Positions 1 to 8,741 of a stretch of DNA of 64,000 nucleotides are shown piece after piece (within the stretch, counting starts at the first letter, position 1; every line of letters starts with the position of its first letter). The DNA is taken from positions 2,046,001 to 2,110,000 of the forward strand of contig NZ_CP053836.1 in the NCBI RefSeq assembly GCF_013201825.1, written 5' to 3'. The notes under the pieces were generated by a model that was given only the letters and a program-made list of their open reading frames with translations, ran no database searches and had not been told where the DNA came from. The stretch is from Halarcobacter ebronensis. GTDB taxonomy: Bacteria > Campylobacterota > Campylobacteria > Campylobacterales > Arcobacteraceae. Position numbers and translations under genes: made by a program.

Positions 1-215
1 TGATTGCTCCTGCAATTGAACAATTAGCACAAGAGTTTGAGGGAAAAGCAAAAATTTGTAAAGTTAATACTGAAATTGAACAAGAGTTAACAGTTAAGTA
101 TGGAATTAGATCAATTCCTACCATTCTGTTTTTTAAAGATGGAGAGATAGTTGATCATGTAATTGGAGCTACAACAAAAGCAGCCCTTGCTGATAAACTT
201 AATGGTTTATTATAA
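1..215 (+). CDS. Thioredoxin, C-terminal part (cut by window start)
   Basis: The open frame enters from the left edge and ends at a TAA at 213-215, giving about 70 visible residues. They read as the second half of a thioredoxin fold. The cis-proline motif SIPTILFFKDGE is followed by a VIGA segment and a final helix ending in NGLL. The CxxC active site would lie upstream of the window and cannot be seen. Thioredoxins are small cytosolic disulfide reductases. A strong hairpin terminator follows directly after the stop. This could instead be a thioredoxin-like domain of a larger protein, but the short C-terminus after the last helix fits a stand-alone TrxA. Confidence 0.88.
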   Translation, partial: IAPAIEQLAQEFEGKAKICKVNTEIEQELTVKYGIRSIPTILFFKDGEIVDHVIGATTKAALADKLNGLL

Positions 216-241
216 AAAAAGAGGTTCTTCCCTCTTTTTTT
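214..241. terminator. Bidirectional rho-independent terminator
   Basis: A perfect 11-bp stem (AAAAAAAGAGG 214-224 with CCTCTTTTTTT 231-241) closes a 6-nt loop. The A and T runs at its two sides supply a U-tract in either direction. It sits between the convergent thioredoxin (+) and LysE-family (-) genes and can end both transcripts. It overlaps the last bases of both stop regions. Confidence 0.85.
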
Positions 242-860
242 AATCAATTGCCAACTTAAGACCTAAAACAGCCAACAAACTTCCGGCAACTCTATCTATA
301 TATTTTTTAAATCGTAAGTAGACTTTCTGAGATTTTTTTGTAGAGAGTAAAAATACTACAATACAGTACCAAAAAGCATCTATAGTAAAAGCTAAAAGGC
401 AAAGTAATATTTCTCCGTATTCAGGCATAGTTTTTGGCAAAAGTGCTGCAAAAATTGAACCTAAAATAATTGCTGTTTTTGGATTACTAATTTGTGTTAA
501 AAAACCAAAAACCAAAGCTTTTAAAAAACCCTTTGAGTTTTTTTCTAATTTCATATTCATCTCTAAAGGTTCATTTGAGTGTTTTAAAATTTGATAAGCT
601 AAATAAAGAAGATATAAGCCCCCTAATATTTTAAAAAGTGCATATAAAAAAGGTACTGCTTCAAATAGTGCATATAGTCCTAAAATTGCTAAAATTGTAA
701 AAAATACAGCACCTAAAGCCAAACCTATAGAGATACCTATACCTTCATTAAGAGGTCTTGATACTGCAGTTTTTGCAACTAAAATAAAACTAGGACCTGG
801 ACTCATACTTCCAAAAATAAATACAACTGCAATTGCCAATAAAAATGAATACTCTGACAT
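240..860 (-). CDS. LysE/RhtB family amino-acid exporter
   Basis: This is a 206-residue inner-membrane protein with about six hydrophobic segments, the normal size of the LysE/RhtB family. The family signature lies near the N-terminus: GSMSPGPSFILVAKTAV at residues 17-33, containing the conserved PGP of the first helix. A further conserved NPK occurs in the middle (ISNPKTAI). Family members export amino acids or their analogues, such as lysine, threonine, homoserine or leucine. The substrate cannot be told from the sequence. The gene stands alone and converges on the thioredoxin gene across a shared terminator. Confidence 0.9.
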   Translation of the reverse strand: MSEYSFLLAIAVVFIFGSMSPGPSFILVAKTAVSRPLNEGIGISIGLALGAVFFTILAILGLYALFEAVPFLYALFKILGGLYLLYLAYQILKHSNEPLEMNMKLEKNSKGFLKALVFGFLTQISNPKTAIILGSIFAALLPKTMPEYGEILLCLLAFTIDAFWYCIVVFLLSTKKSQKVYLRFKKYIDRVAGSLLAVLGLKLAID

Positions 861-954
861 AAATAATCCCTTTAAAAAAAGAGAAAATTATACTTTAAGT
901 TAAATAACAACTTTGTAAAAGCTTAATTTTGCTTTCATAAAAAGTTTACTTTCT

Positions 955-981
955 CTATAAAATATAGTATAATTCTATATT
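955..981 (+). promoter_or_regulatory. Promoter -10 element abutting the protease start codon
   Basis: A perfect TATAAT lies at 968-973, with another TATAAA at 955-960, and the ATG is at 982. Transcription from the 968 element would begin near 979-981. No Shine-Dalgarno-like sequence stands before the ATG. The arrangement suggests a leaderless or nearly leaderless mRNA. Use of the upstream TATAAA would give a leader of about 15 nt, still without a ribosome binding site. Confidence 0.45.
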
Positions 982-1815
982 ATGAAAAAGCGTTATGTAA
1001 TTTTTTTGATTTTACTAATGAGTTCAACTCATATTTATGCTTTTACATGGGACGAGTGTATTGAAAAATATGAAAAGGCAAGAGAGTTTAATGACTATAC
1101 AAGATTGTCATATATCTATTTAAAATCGACAAAAAATTGTTTAGTCAAATTTAGAAATTTTTTAATACAAAATCCAGACCCAGAATTTACTGTAAAAGCA
1201 ATGAGCGACAATATCATTTTGCTTGAAAAGTATATGAATAATTTAATACCTAACTACTCTTTTCCAAAAAATAGTTTAGAACAAATACCGAAATATTTGG
1301 AGATGAACTCTTCAAAACCAATTTTAAATAAAGAGTATAACTATTTTGTAAAGTTTGATAAGAGTTGCAATGGAGTCCATGCAAAAAATAGAATCTATAC
1401 AGCAAAACATTGTAATATAAAAGAGTCAAAAAACCTTCATTTTGATTTAAACTATATAGAGACAAAAGATAGTTCAAAACTAAAAGTTGCAAAACTTAAC
1501 TTAAATAAAAAAGGGGTTTTTAAATACTACTCAATGTCAAAAGAGGGAATGTTTTATGATGTTCTTTTAGAGGAAAAAAATTGTAAATTTTATAAAGTTA
1601 AAAACAACCCAACAGGGATCAATCTAAGCCTTGATTTAGCAGATTTAAATAAAAAAGATGAGATCAGAAGCACTTGTTTGGCAATTCCATCAAATAGTGG
1701 TGGTGGAGTTTTCCAAGATGGTAAACTTGTTGCTATTATCTCTAAAACTGTTTTTAGTAAAGAGAAATTTTTATATAGTATTGTTGAACCAATTTTAGAA
1801 GTTGATGAACAATAA
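982..1815 (+). CDS. Secreted trypsin-like serine protease (putative)
   Basis: The protein has 277 residues with an N-terminal signal peptide (hydrophobic core 6-17, likely cleavage after HIYA at 20). Residues 21-125 form a lysine-rich region I do not recognise. The rest carries a chymotrypsin-fold catalytic triad in the right order and spacing. His143 lies in YTAKHC (canonical TAAHC), Asp193 in MFYDVLL, and Ser239 in PSNSGGGVF (canonical GNSGGP). Cysteines near the His and Ser motifs (C129, C144, C201, C232) could form disulfides. It should act in the periplasm or outside the cell. Substrate and partners are unknown, and the neighbouring genes are unrelated. The triad is read directly from sequence. 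Activity is inferred, and the GGG in place of GGP is slightly unusual. Confidence 0.68.
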   Translation: MKKRYVIFLILLMSSTHIYAFTWDECIEKYEKAREFNDYTRLSYIYLKSTKNCLVKFRNFLIQNPDPEFTVKAMSDNIILLEKYMNNLIPNYSFPKNSLEQIPKYLEMNSSKPILNKEYNYFVKFDKSCNGVHAKNRIYTAKHCNIKESKNLHFDLNYIETKDSSKLKVAKLNLNKKGVFKYYSMSKEGMFYDVLLEEKNCKFYKVKNNPTGINLSLDLADLNKKDEIRSTCLAIPSNSGGGVFQDGKLVAIISKTVFSKEKFLYSIVEPILEVDEQ

Positions 1816-1924
1816 AATATAAATAGAGTTCTCCTCACTTCCTAATCTAACACAAAGCCTATAATATAAGCTCAAATTTGATAAAATTCAAACCAATAAG
1901 AGTTAGAAAAAAGGTTTAATAATA

Positions 1925-4180
1925 ATGAGTGAAAACAAAGATTTTTTACGTGTAATAGTTGAAGAGGATATAAAAAAAGGTACTTATAAAGAGATTGTTA
2001 CAAGATTCCCACCTGAACCAAATGGTTTCCCACACATAGGACACGCAAAATCTATCTGCATAAATTTTGGTATTGCTAAAGATTACAGCGGTCATTGTAA
2101 TCTTAGAATGGATGATACAAATCCAACTACTGAAGATACAAAATATGTAGAGGCTTTAAAAGATGCTGTTAAATGGCTAGGTTTTAAATGGATAGGAGAA
2201 GTACGTTATACCTCTGATTATTTTCCAAAAATTTACGAATATGCTGTAAAGCTAGTAAAAATGGGTAAAGCTTATGTTGACAGTTTAAATGAAGAAGAGA
2301 TAAAAGAGTATAGAGGAACAGTTACAACACCGGGGAAAAGAAGTAAATATGCCCAAAGAACTATTGAAGAGAACTTAGACTTACTTGAAAAAATGAAAAA
2401 CGGCGAGTTTAAAGATGGGGAACATGTTTTAAGAGCTAAGATTGATATGGGCGCAGCTAATATGAAAATGAGAGATCCACTTTTATATAGAATTAGACAT
2501 GCTCACCACTTTAGAACAAAAGATGAGTGGTGCATCTATCCAATGTATGACTTTGCTCACTGTTTATCTGACTATATAGAGGGAGTTTCACACTCAATTT
2601 GTACTTTAGAGTTTGAGAATAATAGAGATATTTATGATTGGTTATTAGATGAATTAGACCTAACTCCACCAAGACCTTATCAACATGAGTTTGCAAGACT
2701 TGGAATTAACTACACAGTTATGAGCAAAAGAAAACTTCTGGAACTTGTAAATGGAAACTATGTAAGTGGTTGGGATGATCCAAGAATGCCAACAATTGCT
2801 GGATATAAAAGAAGAGGTTATACTCCTGAATCTATTTTAAACTTTTGTGACCAAATTGGTATTGCAAAAGCAAACTCAATGGTTGATGTATCACAACTTG
2901 AATTTTGTATAAGAGATGATTTAAATAAAAAAGTACCTAGAGTTATGTGTGTACTAGATCCTATAAAAGTGACGATTGAGAACTATGAAGGAGATGAAGA
3001 GATTGAAGCTTCATACTATCCTCACGATGTACCAAAAGAGGGAAGTAGAAAAATACCTTTTTCAAATGAAATCTATATTGAAAGAGAAGATTTTATGGAG
3101 AATCCTCCAAAAGAGTATAATCGTCTAACTTTAGAGCAACCTGTAAGATTAAGACACGCATATATTATTACTTGTAAAGAGGTAATAAAAGATAGTTTGG
3201 GAAATATTGTAGAGATAAAAGCTTTATATAACAAAGACTCAAAAAGTGGTCAAGATAAAAGTGGAATCAAAGTAAAAAGTGCAATTCAATGGGTTTGTGC
3301 AAAAAAGGCAAAAAGAGTTGAAGTAAGACTTTATGATAGATTATATAAAAATGAAGCACCAGAAAGTTTAGAGGATTTAAATCCAAACTCTTTAAAAATC
3401 ATAAAAGATGCTCTAATTGAACCAGCTGTAATTTTAGAAAAAGCTGATGAAAGATTTCAATTTGAGAGACAAGGTTACTTCTATGCTGATCCAATTGATT
3501 ATAGTGATGAAAACCCAGTATTTAATAAAATTGTTGGTTTAAAAGACTCTTGGGCTAAAAAGAGTAAAACAGAAGAGAAACCAAAAGTTGAGATAAAAGT
3601 TGAACCAAAAAAAGAGGTAATTCATGGTGAAGCTCAAGCTATGAGTGAAGAGCAACAAACACTATTTGATAGATATACTAATAAATTAAATCTAAATGGT
3701 GAAGTTGCAAATATCCTAGCAAGGGATACTAATCTTTCATCTTTTTATGAATCTTGTTTAAATGAGCTAAATAGCCCTATAACTTTGGCAAATATTGTGG
3801 CAAATGATGTGGCAAAAGAGCTAAAAGATAAAGGAAAACTAAACTTCACTTCATCACAAATTGTTGAGCTTGTTAAAATGATTGATGAAGAGACAATCTC
3901 AAGTAAAATTGCAAAACAAGTCTTTGAAGAGATGGCACAAACTGGGCAAAACCCTTCTAAAATTGTTGAGAGTAATGGGCTTGTTCAAATAAGTGACCCA
4001 AAAATAATTGAACCAATTATTGATGAGATTATTGCAAAGAATCCTGACAATGTAGAAAAATATAGAGCAGGAAATGATAAACTATTTGGCTTTTTTATAG
4101 GACAAGTATTAAAAGCAACTCAAGGAAAAGCAAATCCAAAAGTTGTGAATGAACTTGTTACAAAAAAACTAAAAGCATAA
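1925..4180 (+). CDS. glnS: Glutaminyl-tRNA synthetase with C-terminal YqeY/GatB-like domain
   Basis: This 751-residue cytosolic enzyme charges tRNA-Gln with glutamine. The class I signatures are present: HIGH at 37-40 within PPEPNGFPHIGH, and the GlnRS form of the KMSKS loop, VMSKR, at 265-269. The beta-barrel anticodon-binding domains extend to about residue 545. A charged linker (about 545-575, rich in K, E and P) then leads to an extra domain of about 175 residues resembling YqeY and the GatB C-terminal tRNA-binding tail. E. coli GlnRS is about 550 residues, so the tail is an addition. Similar GlnRS-YqeY proteins are known, for example in Deinococcus. The start has AAAGG about 9 nt upstream. 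Confidence 0.95.
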   Translation: MSENKDFLRVIVEEDIKKGTYKEIVTRFPPEPNGFPHIGHAKSICINFGIAKDYSGHCNLRMDDTNPTTEDTKYVEALKDAVKWLGFKWIGEVRYTSDYFPKIYEYAVKLVKMGKAYVDSLNEEEIKEYRGTVTTPGKRSKYAQRTIEENLDLLEKMKNGEFKDGEHVLRAKIDMGAANMKMRDPLLYRIRHAHHFRTKDEWCIYPMYDFAHCLSDYIEGVSHSICTLEFENNRDIYDWLLDELDLTPPRPYQHEFARLGINYTVMSKRKLLELVNGNYVSGWDDPRMPTIAGYKRRGYTPESILNFCDQIGIAKANSMVDVSQLEFCIRDDLNKKVPRVMCVLDPIKVTIENYEGDEEIEASYYPHDVPKEGSRKIPFSNEIYIEREDFMENPPKEYNRLTLEQPVRLRHAYIITCKEVIKDSLGNIVEIKALYNKDSKSGQDKSGIKVKSAIQWVCAKKAKRVEVRLYDRLYKNEAPESLEDLNPNSLKIIKDALIEPAVILEKADERFQFERQGYFYADPIDYSDENPVFNKIVGLKDSWAKKSKTEEKPKVEIKVEPKKEVIHGEAQAMSEEQQTLFDRYTNKLNLNGEVANILARDTNLSSFYESCLNELNSPITLANIVANDVAKELKDKGKLNFTSSQIVELVKMIDEETISSKIAKQVFEEMAQTGQNPSKIVESNGLVQISDPKIIEPIIDEIIAKNPDNVEKYRAGNDKLFGFFIGQVLKATQGKANPKVVNELVTKKLKA

Positions 4181-4186
4181 CCTAAA

Positions 4187-4214
4187 CAAAGGGTTAGTTA
4201 TTACTAACCCTTTG
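4187..4214. terminator. Perfect 12-bp hairpin after glnS
   Basis: CAAAGGGTTAGT (4187-4198) pairs perfectly with ACTAACCCTTTG (4203-4214) around a TATT loop. The + strand continues AAAATAAGG, not a T-run, so this is not a classic rho-independent terminator in the glnS direction. It lies 16 nt before the histidine-kinase start and may limit read-through or protect the 3' end of the glnS message. Confidence 0.6.
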
Positions 4215-4230
4215 AAAATAAGGATAATTT

Positions 4231-5214
4231 ATGGATGAGACTGAAAATTTAATTAAAAACTCTTTTTCAAAAAGAAATAGCATAATTGCCCTTCTAATCT
4301 TTATTTCAATATTTTTAGTTTTAACCTACTTATTAATCCATTTTAATTTTTTTGATAAATTTTATCTTTATACGAGAGCCCATGAAAGTTGGGAGTTAGA
4401 TGAACTAATACTTGGAGTATTTGCCTTTTTTATCTCTCTCTCTTTTGCTTTGTTTTATCTCTCTATTATTTTTGGGGAAAAGGTACTTGAATTTACAAAA
4501 CATGAACTTGAGCAGCAAAAAAAAGCACAAACTAATCAAAAACTTCAATCAATGGGAAGTATGCTTGGTGGACTTGCACATTCCCTTAATAATCATTTAG
4601 TACCAATAATAACTCTAAGTAAAATGATAAAAGATGACCTACCAAAAGATAGTCAAAGTAGTAAAGATATATCAAAAGTAATAGAAGCAAGTTATGGATT
4701 AAGAGATATTTTAAAACAAGTATTAAACTTTACAAGAGAAGATAACACAAAAATAACAAATAGTTGTCATATCTTTGAGACTTTAGAAAAAACATTAGAG
4801 CTTGTAAAAGCTACAATACCTTCATCAATAGAGTTTAAAACAGACTTAGAAAATTCTGATTTGATTATCCCTGTTTCAAGAATAAATATGGAGATTGTTA
4901 TTTTTAATCTTATAACAAATGCCATTCATGCCCTTGAAAATAGAAGAACAGGTTTTATAAAAACTACTTTTGAAACAACTAATGAACAAGTTATTATAAA
5001 AGTAAAAGACAATGGTTGTGGTATTAGTAATAAAAACAAAGAGCTGATATTTGACCCATTTTTTACTACAAAAAAGCAAGGAAAAGGGACAGGACTTGGA
5101 CTTTCTGAAACTTTTGGTATAATAAAAAATGCCAAGGGAACAGTAGAAGTTGACTCAAAAGAGAATGAATATACAGAGTTTATAATAAAAATTCCAATTA
5201 TAAAAGAGTATTAA
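4231..5214 (+). CDS. Membrane sensor histidine kinase
   Basis: The protein has 327 residues, with transmembrane segments at about 17-37 and 60-82 enclosing a short periplasmic loop of about 20 residues. A coiled linker and then a kinase core follow. The phospho-acceptor is His117 in GGLAHSLNNHL, the H-x-x-N-N type of HisKA box found in NtrB-like kinases. The ATPase domain has the N box (NLITNAIHAL), the G1 box (DNGCGIS), the F box (FDPFFTTK) and the G2 box (GKGTGLGLS). The small loop suggests sensing within or near the membrane; the signal is unknown. The start follows AAGGA by 7 nt. The gene abuts the response regulator downstream, so they form a two-component pair. Confidence 0.93.
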   Translation: MDETENLIKNSFSKRNSIIALLIFISIFLVLTYLLIHFNFFDKFYLYTRAHESWELDELILGVFAFFISLSFALFYLSIIFGEKVLEFTKHELEQQKKAQTNQKLQSMGSMLGGLAHSLNNHLVPIITLSKMIKDDLPKDSQSSKDISKVIEASYGLRDILKQVLNFTREDNTKITNSCHIFETLEKTLELVKATIPSSIEFKTDLENSDLIIPVSRINMEIVIFNLITNAIHALENRRTGFIKTTFETTNEQVIIKVKDNGCGISNKNKELIFDPFFTTKKQGKGTGLGLSETFGIIKNAKGTVEVDSKENEYTEFIIKIPIIKEY

Positions 5215-5580
5215 ATGAAAAAAGTATTGTTAATTGATGATGATGAATTAGTATCATATGCACTAAGCAGATATCTTGAAAAAAAAGATTTTGAAGTGGA
5301 AACTCTCTCTTCTGGTTTAAAAGCTATTGAAAAATATAAAAATTTTAATCCTGATATTATTATAACAGATATAATCATGCCTGATGTAGAGGGCTTAGAA
5401 CTTATTACTGCATTAAGAAAAATTGATACAAATATTCCAATAATAGCTATTTCAGGAGGAAGCAGAAGACTTGATACTTCATATCTGATAAGTGCTGAAT
5501 TAATAGGTGCAAATGCTACTTTAGAAAAACCTTTTGAAGAAGAAGAGTTAGTTGAACTAATTAATAGTTTGACCAAATAA
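5215..5580 (+). CDS. Single-domain response regulator (CheY-like)
   Basis: This is a 121-residue receiver domain with no output domain. The acidic pocket is Asp8-Asp10, the phospho-acceptor is Asp52 in PDIIITDIIMP, the switch Ser is at 80 and the conserved Lys at 105 (LEKPF). Its ATG follows the kinase stop codon with no gap, which implies translational coupling and a shared function. Because it lacks a DNA-binding or enzymatic part, it probably acts by protein contact or as a phosphate relay or sink. The target is not encoded next door. Confidence 0.92.
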   Translation: MKKVLLIDDDELVSYALSRYLEKKDFEVETLSSGLKAIEKYKNFNPDIIITDIIMPDVEGLELITALRKIDTNIPIIAISGGSRRLDTSYLISAELIGANATLEKPFEEEELVELINSLTK

Positions 5581-5677
5581 ACTCTATATTTTATAAAAAT
5601 ATTACAGCTTGTAAGACTTTTTAAAATACTCTTTTTTTAGTGCTAAAATTTCAACTACAAAATTTGAAGGAAAAAAA

Positions 5678-6007
5678 ATGGATGGAAAAATGTTAGTAAC
5701 TTATAAACTATTATGCAAAAATGACTTTTGTTTGGAACTAAGTCTAAAAAAATTACTTGAAAATGAAAAAGTATCAAAACTCATAAAAAGTGAATTTGCC
5801 AAAGGCTTAAGAAATATAGAACTTAACACAAAAGAGAGTGATACAAAAATCACTATTGAAACCCAAAAAGAGTTATATCAATTTGAAGTGAACAAAGATG
5901 ATTTTGCAGATATTATAACCTTAGCAGAAGAGGATGTAAAAATAAAAAAACTTATAAAAAAAGATTATTCTGGAATTGAATTAGTTAATATTGAGACTAT
6001 AGACTAG
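5678..6007 (+). CDS. Hypothetical protein, 109 aa
   Basis: I do not recognise this protein. It is soluble, acidic/lysine-rich and has no signal peptide or membrane segment. Predicted strands and helices alternate and it has two cysteines near the N-terminus (KLLCKNDFC). A good ribosome binding site (GAAGGA) stands 8 nt before the ATG, and codon use resembles the neighbours, so it is a real gene. It stands alone between the response regulator and the rhodanese, with about 100 bp before it. Confidence 0.7.
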   Translation: MDGKMLVTYKLLCKNDFCLELSLKKLLENEKVSKLIKSEFAKGLRNIELNTKESDTKITIETQKELYQFEVNKDDFADIITLAEEDVKIKKLIKKDYSGIELVNIETID

Positions 6008-6064
6008 CTTTTAAACCATTTACAGCTATTATTTCAAAAATAATTTATTATATAGGATTAGAAA

Positions 6065-6460
6065 TTGAAACTATTTTTATCACTGTTCTTTTTAATAACT
6101 TTATCTTTTGCAGATTTTATAGGATTAACACCAAATACACTTCAAAATAAAATTGATGAAAGAATAGTAGTTATTGATATAAGAACTCCCGAAGAATGGA
6201 AAGAATCAGGAGTTATTCCAACAAGTAAAAAGATTATGTTTTTTGACCAAAGTGGAAAATATGATGTTGATAAGTGGCTTAATGAATTCTCAAAATATGT
6301 AAAAAGTAGCGAACAACCTTTTGTTCTTGTTTGTAGATCAGGGAATAGAACTGGTGTTGTTGGAGATTTTCTAGCTAATAAACTAGGATATAAACATGTT
6401 TTCCATTTAGAAAACGGTATTAACTCATGGATAAGTCAAAATAGAATTACTGAAAAGTAA
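6065..6460 (+). CDS. Periplasmic rhodanese-like sulfurtransferase
   Basis: The protein has 131 residues starting at a TTG codon. No ATG is available upstream in frame, and the TTG gives a clean signal peptide (hydrophobic 2-14, cleavage near SFA at 16). The remainder is a single rhodanese domain. IDIRTPEEW matches the CH2 N-terminal motif, and the active-site loop carries Cys90 in VCRSGNRTG. Rhodaneses transfer sulfane sulfur to thiol acceptors or bind persulfide. The signal peptide places this one in the periplasm. It is followed 32 bp later by a membrane transporter on the same strand. The physiological sulfur donor is unknown. Confidence 0.88.
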   Translation: MKLFLSLFFLITLSFADFIGLTPNTLQNKIDERIVVIDIRTPEEWKESGVIPTSKKIMFFDQSGKYDVDKWLNEFSKYVKSSEQPFVLVCRSGNRTGVVGDFLANKLGYKHVFHLENGINSWISQNRITEK

Positions 6461-6492
6461 TAAAACTATTAGATTAGTTGGAGATATAACTT

Positions 6493-7362
6493 TTGAAAGA
6501 TATAAAAATTCAGGGGATGATTTTTGCTGCATTGGGTGTTTTTATAATAAGTTTTGATGCTCTTTTAATAAGACTTGCAAATGTAGATGCCTCTATAGTC
6601 TCTTTTTATAGAGGTCTTTTTATGGGAATTAGTATGTTGATTCTTTTTAGAAGAAGTAGCTTAAAATCTTGGACTCCAAAAAATAAAAGAGAGTTTATGA
6701 ATTTTGCACTTGTTGTATCTCTCTCTGCCTTAGGAACTTGTTTTTTTGTATTTTCTGTAAAATATACAGCTGCTGCAAATACTGTTGTACTATTAGCAAC
6801 CTCCTCTTTTTTTGCAGCAATTTTTAGTTTTTTTTTACTAAAAGAGAAAATAAAAAAACAAACTTTTATAGCTATAATAGTCTCGTTTTTGGGAGTTTTT
6901 ATTGTTTTTGGAAACTCTTTTAGTATAACAGGAAATCTCCTTGGAGATATGTTTGGGGTAGCTTTAGCTATAACTATGGGATTAGAGTTGACACTACTTA
7001 GAAAATATTCCCATTTCCCTACAATGCTTATTATCTCATTTAGTGGTTTTATCGTTGCTCTTGTTATGTCTATTTTAGGGGATAAACTTTTTGATATATC
7101 ATTAGAAACCCTACTTTGGTTAAGCCTTATGGGTTTTATTCAAATTCCTATTGCTATGTATTTTATTTTTATATCTACAAAATATATAAGCTCAGCAGAA
7201 GTAAGCCTTTTTTCAACAATTGAGACAACCATGGCACCAATTTGGCTCTGGCTTTTTCTAAGTGAAATACCGCCAAAAATGACACTAATAGGTGGAAGTT
7301 TAGTTATCTGTGCAATTTTTATAAATGCTTTGCCAAGTATCATTAAAAAGAGAACTAAATAG
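6493..7362 (+). CDS. EamA/DMT family transporter
   Basis: This 289-residue polytopic inner-membrane protein has about ten hydrophobic segments arranged as two EamA repeats (about 8-140 and 150-285), the standard drug/metabolite transporter layout. It begins with TTG; TTGGAGA about 9 nt upstream serves as the ribosome binding site. DMT proteins export amino acids, nucleotides or other small metabolites. The substrate cannot be deduced. It may be cotranscribed with the preceding rhodanese, since the gap is only 32 bp. Confidence 0.88.
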   Translation: MKDIKIQGMIFAALGVFIISFDALLIRLANVDASIVSFYRGLFMGISMLILFRRSSLKSWTPKNKREFMNFALVVSLSALGTCFFVFSVKYTAAANTVVLLATSSFFAAIFSFFLLKEKIKKQTFIAIIVSFLGVFIVFGNSFSITGNLLGDMFGVALAITMGLELTLLRKYSHFPTMLIISFSGFIVALVMSILGDKLFDISLETLLWLSLMGFIQIPIAMYFIFISTKYISSAEVSLFSTIETTMAPIWLWLFLSEIPPKMTLIGGSLVICAIFINALPSIIKKRTK

Positions 7363-7538
7363 ACTTATATTAATAAAAAGATAAAATCAGTTAAAAAATA
7401 TACAAAATTTCCACTCTCTCTAACTTAGTTAAAAGAAAAAATAAATTATGATTTTAATTATAATCTAAAAGAAAACAAAAAATTATTTTATGTAGAATAA
7501 CCAAGTATCAATTTATTTAAAGGTTTACCACTTATCCA

Positions 7539-8741
7539 ATGATGAAAAAAGAGACTATAAAAATAGTTGCGGCAATAAGCTTCACTATAACAATTTTGAC
7601 TATCTACTCAATATGGAATTACTTTTACGAAAAAGAGCGTCTAATTTCACAAATAGATAAACAGCTTTATTCGGCGGCAGTTGCAGTTCCTTTTGTCTTA
7701 GAAGATGATTTTCATGATAGAGCACTTAATGCATTATCAATTAGTACCCAAGAGGATAATCAAAATATAAAAAATCTCTCAAAATTAAACAATCAGTTGG
7801 GTACAAAATTTCTTTATACTGTAATACATGGAAAAAACAAATCATACTATCTAACAAGCTCAAGTGCTCTGGATTCAGAGATAAAAGAACATACAGAAGT
7901 TAGATATTTTACCCCCTATCCAGATGCAAGTGAAGTTTTGAAAAATAGCTTTGAACATCTAAACACAGATTATATTACTCCAAACAAAATATATAAACCA
8001 TCTTATGTACCTATTTTTAGCGATAGATGGGGAACATACCGTTCTATTGTACTTCCAATACAAACAGAAAAAGGAAACCTCTATGTAGTTGGCGTTGATA
8101 TGGATATTACTTATGTAAACAAAGTTTTAAAACAAAATACCCTTCAAACGCTATTATCGTTTTTACTCTTTTTGTTATCTATTGTTCCAATTATTATTAC
8201 TTATAAAAATATCTTAAAAGATAAACATCAAGCATATCAAGAGGTCTCAAAAAAATCTATTACAGACTCTCTTACAGGACTTCATAATAGATATAAACTT
8301 GATAAAGAGTTAGCAATACATTTTGAAAACTACCAAAAACATGGACATAATTTTGCTTTATTAATGTTGGATTTAGACCACTTTAAAAAGATTAATGACA
8401 AATATGGGCATAAAGAGGGAGATGAAGTATTAAAACATTTTGCAGAGATTTTAAAAGAATCTACAAGATTAACAGATATTGTAGGACGATGGGGTGGTGA
8501 AGAGTTTCTTATTATCTATCCAAGTAGTGATATAAATAGTAGTTTCCAACTAGCTCATAAACTACATTTAGCTTTAAAAGAGTCAAAAAAACTACAAAAA
8601 TACAAACTAACAATCAGTATTGGAGTTGGAACTCCAAAAGAAAATGACACATTAGAGAGTTTTCAAAAAGATATAGACAAAGCACTTTATAAAGCTAAAG
8701 ACAAAGGAAGAGATCAGACTGTAAAGGTTGATGAACTTTAA
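7539..8741 (+). CDS. Diguanylate cyclase with periplasmic sensor domain
   Basis: The 400-residue protein has a transmembrane helix at about 8-28, a periplasmic sensing region to about 205 (probably Cache-like, with the typical YVVGVDMDITYV ending), a second helix at about 207-228, and a C-terminal GGDEF domain. The catalytic motif reads GGEEF at 319-323, a functional variant. The product-inhibition I-site RLTD stands at 310-313, five residues before it. It should make cyclic di-GMP from two GTP in response to a periplasmic signal. Two consecutive ATG codons occur at the start and I take the first. It overlaps the 3' end of the opposite-strand gene by 4 bp. Confidence 0.92.
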   Translation: MMKKETIKIVAAISFTITILTIYSIWNYFYEKERLISQIDKQLYSAAVAVPFVLEDDFHDRALNALSISTQEDNQNIKNLSKLNNQLGTKFLYTVIHGKNKSYYLTSSSALDSEIKEHTEVRYFTPYPDASEVLKNSFEHLNTDYITPNKIYKPSYVPIFSDRWGTYRSIVLPIQTEKGNLYVVGVDMDITYVNKVLKQNTLQTLLSFLLFLLSIVPIIITYKNILKDKHQAYQEVSKKSITDSLTGLHNRYKLDKELAIHFENYQKHGHNFALLMLDLDHFKKINDKYGHKEGDEVLKHFAEILKESTRLTDIVGRWGGEEFLIIYPSSDINSSFQLAHKLHLALKESKKLQKYKLTISIGVGTPKENDTLESFQKDIDKALYKAKDKGRDQTVKVDEL

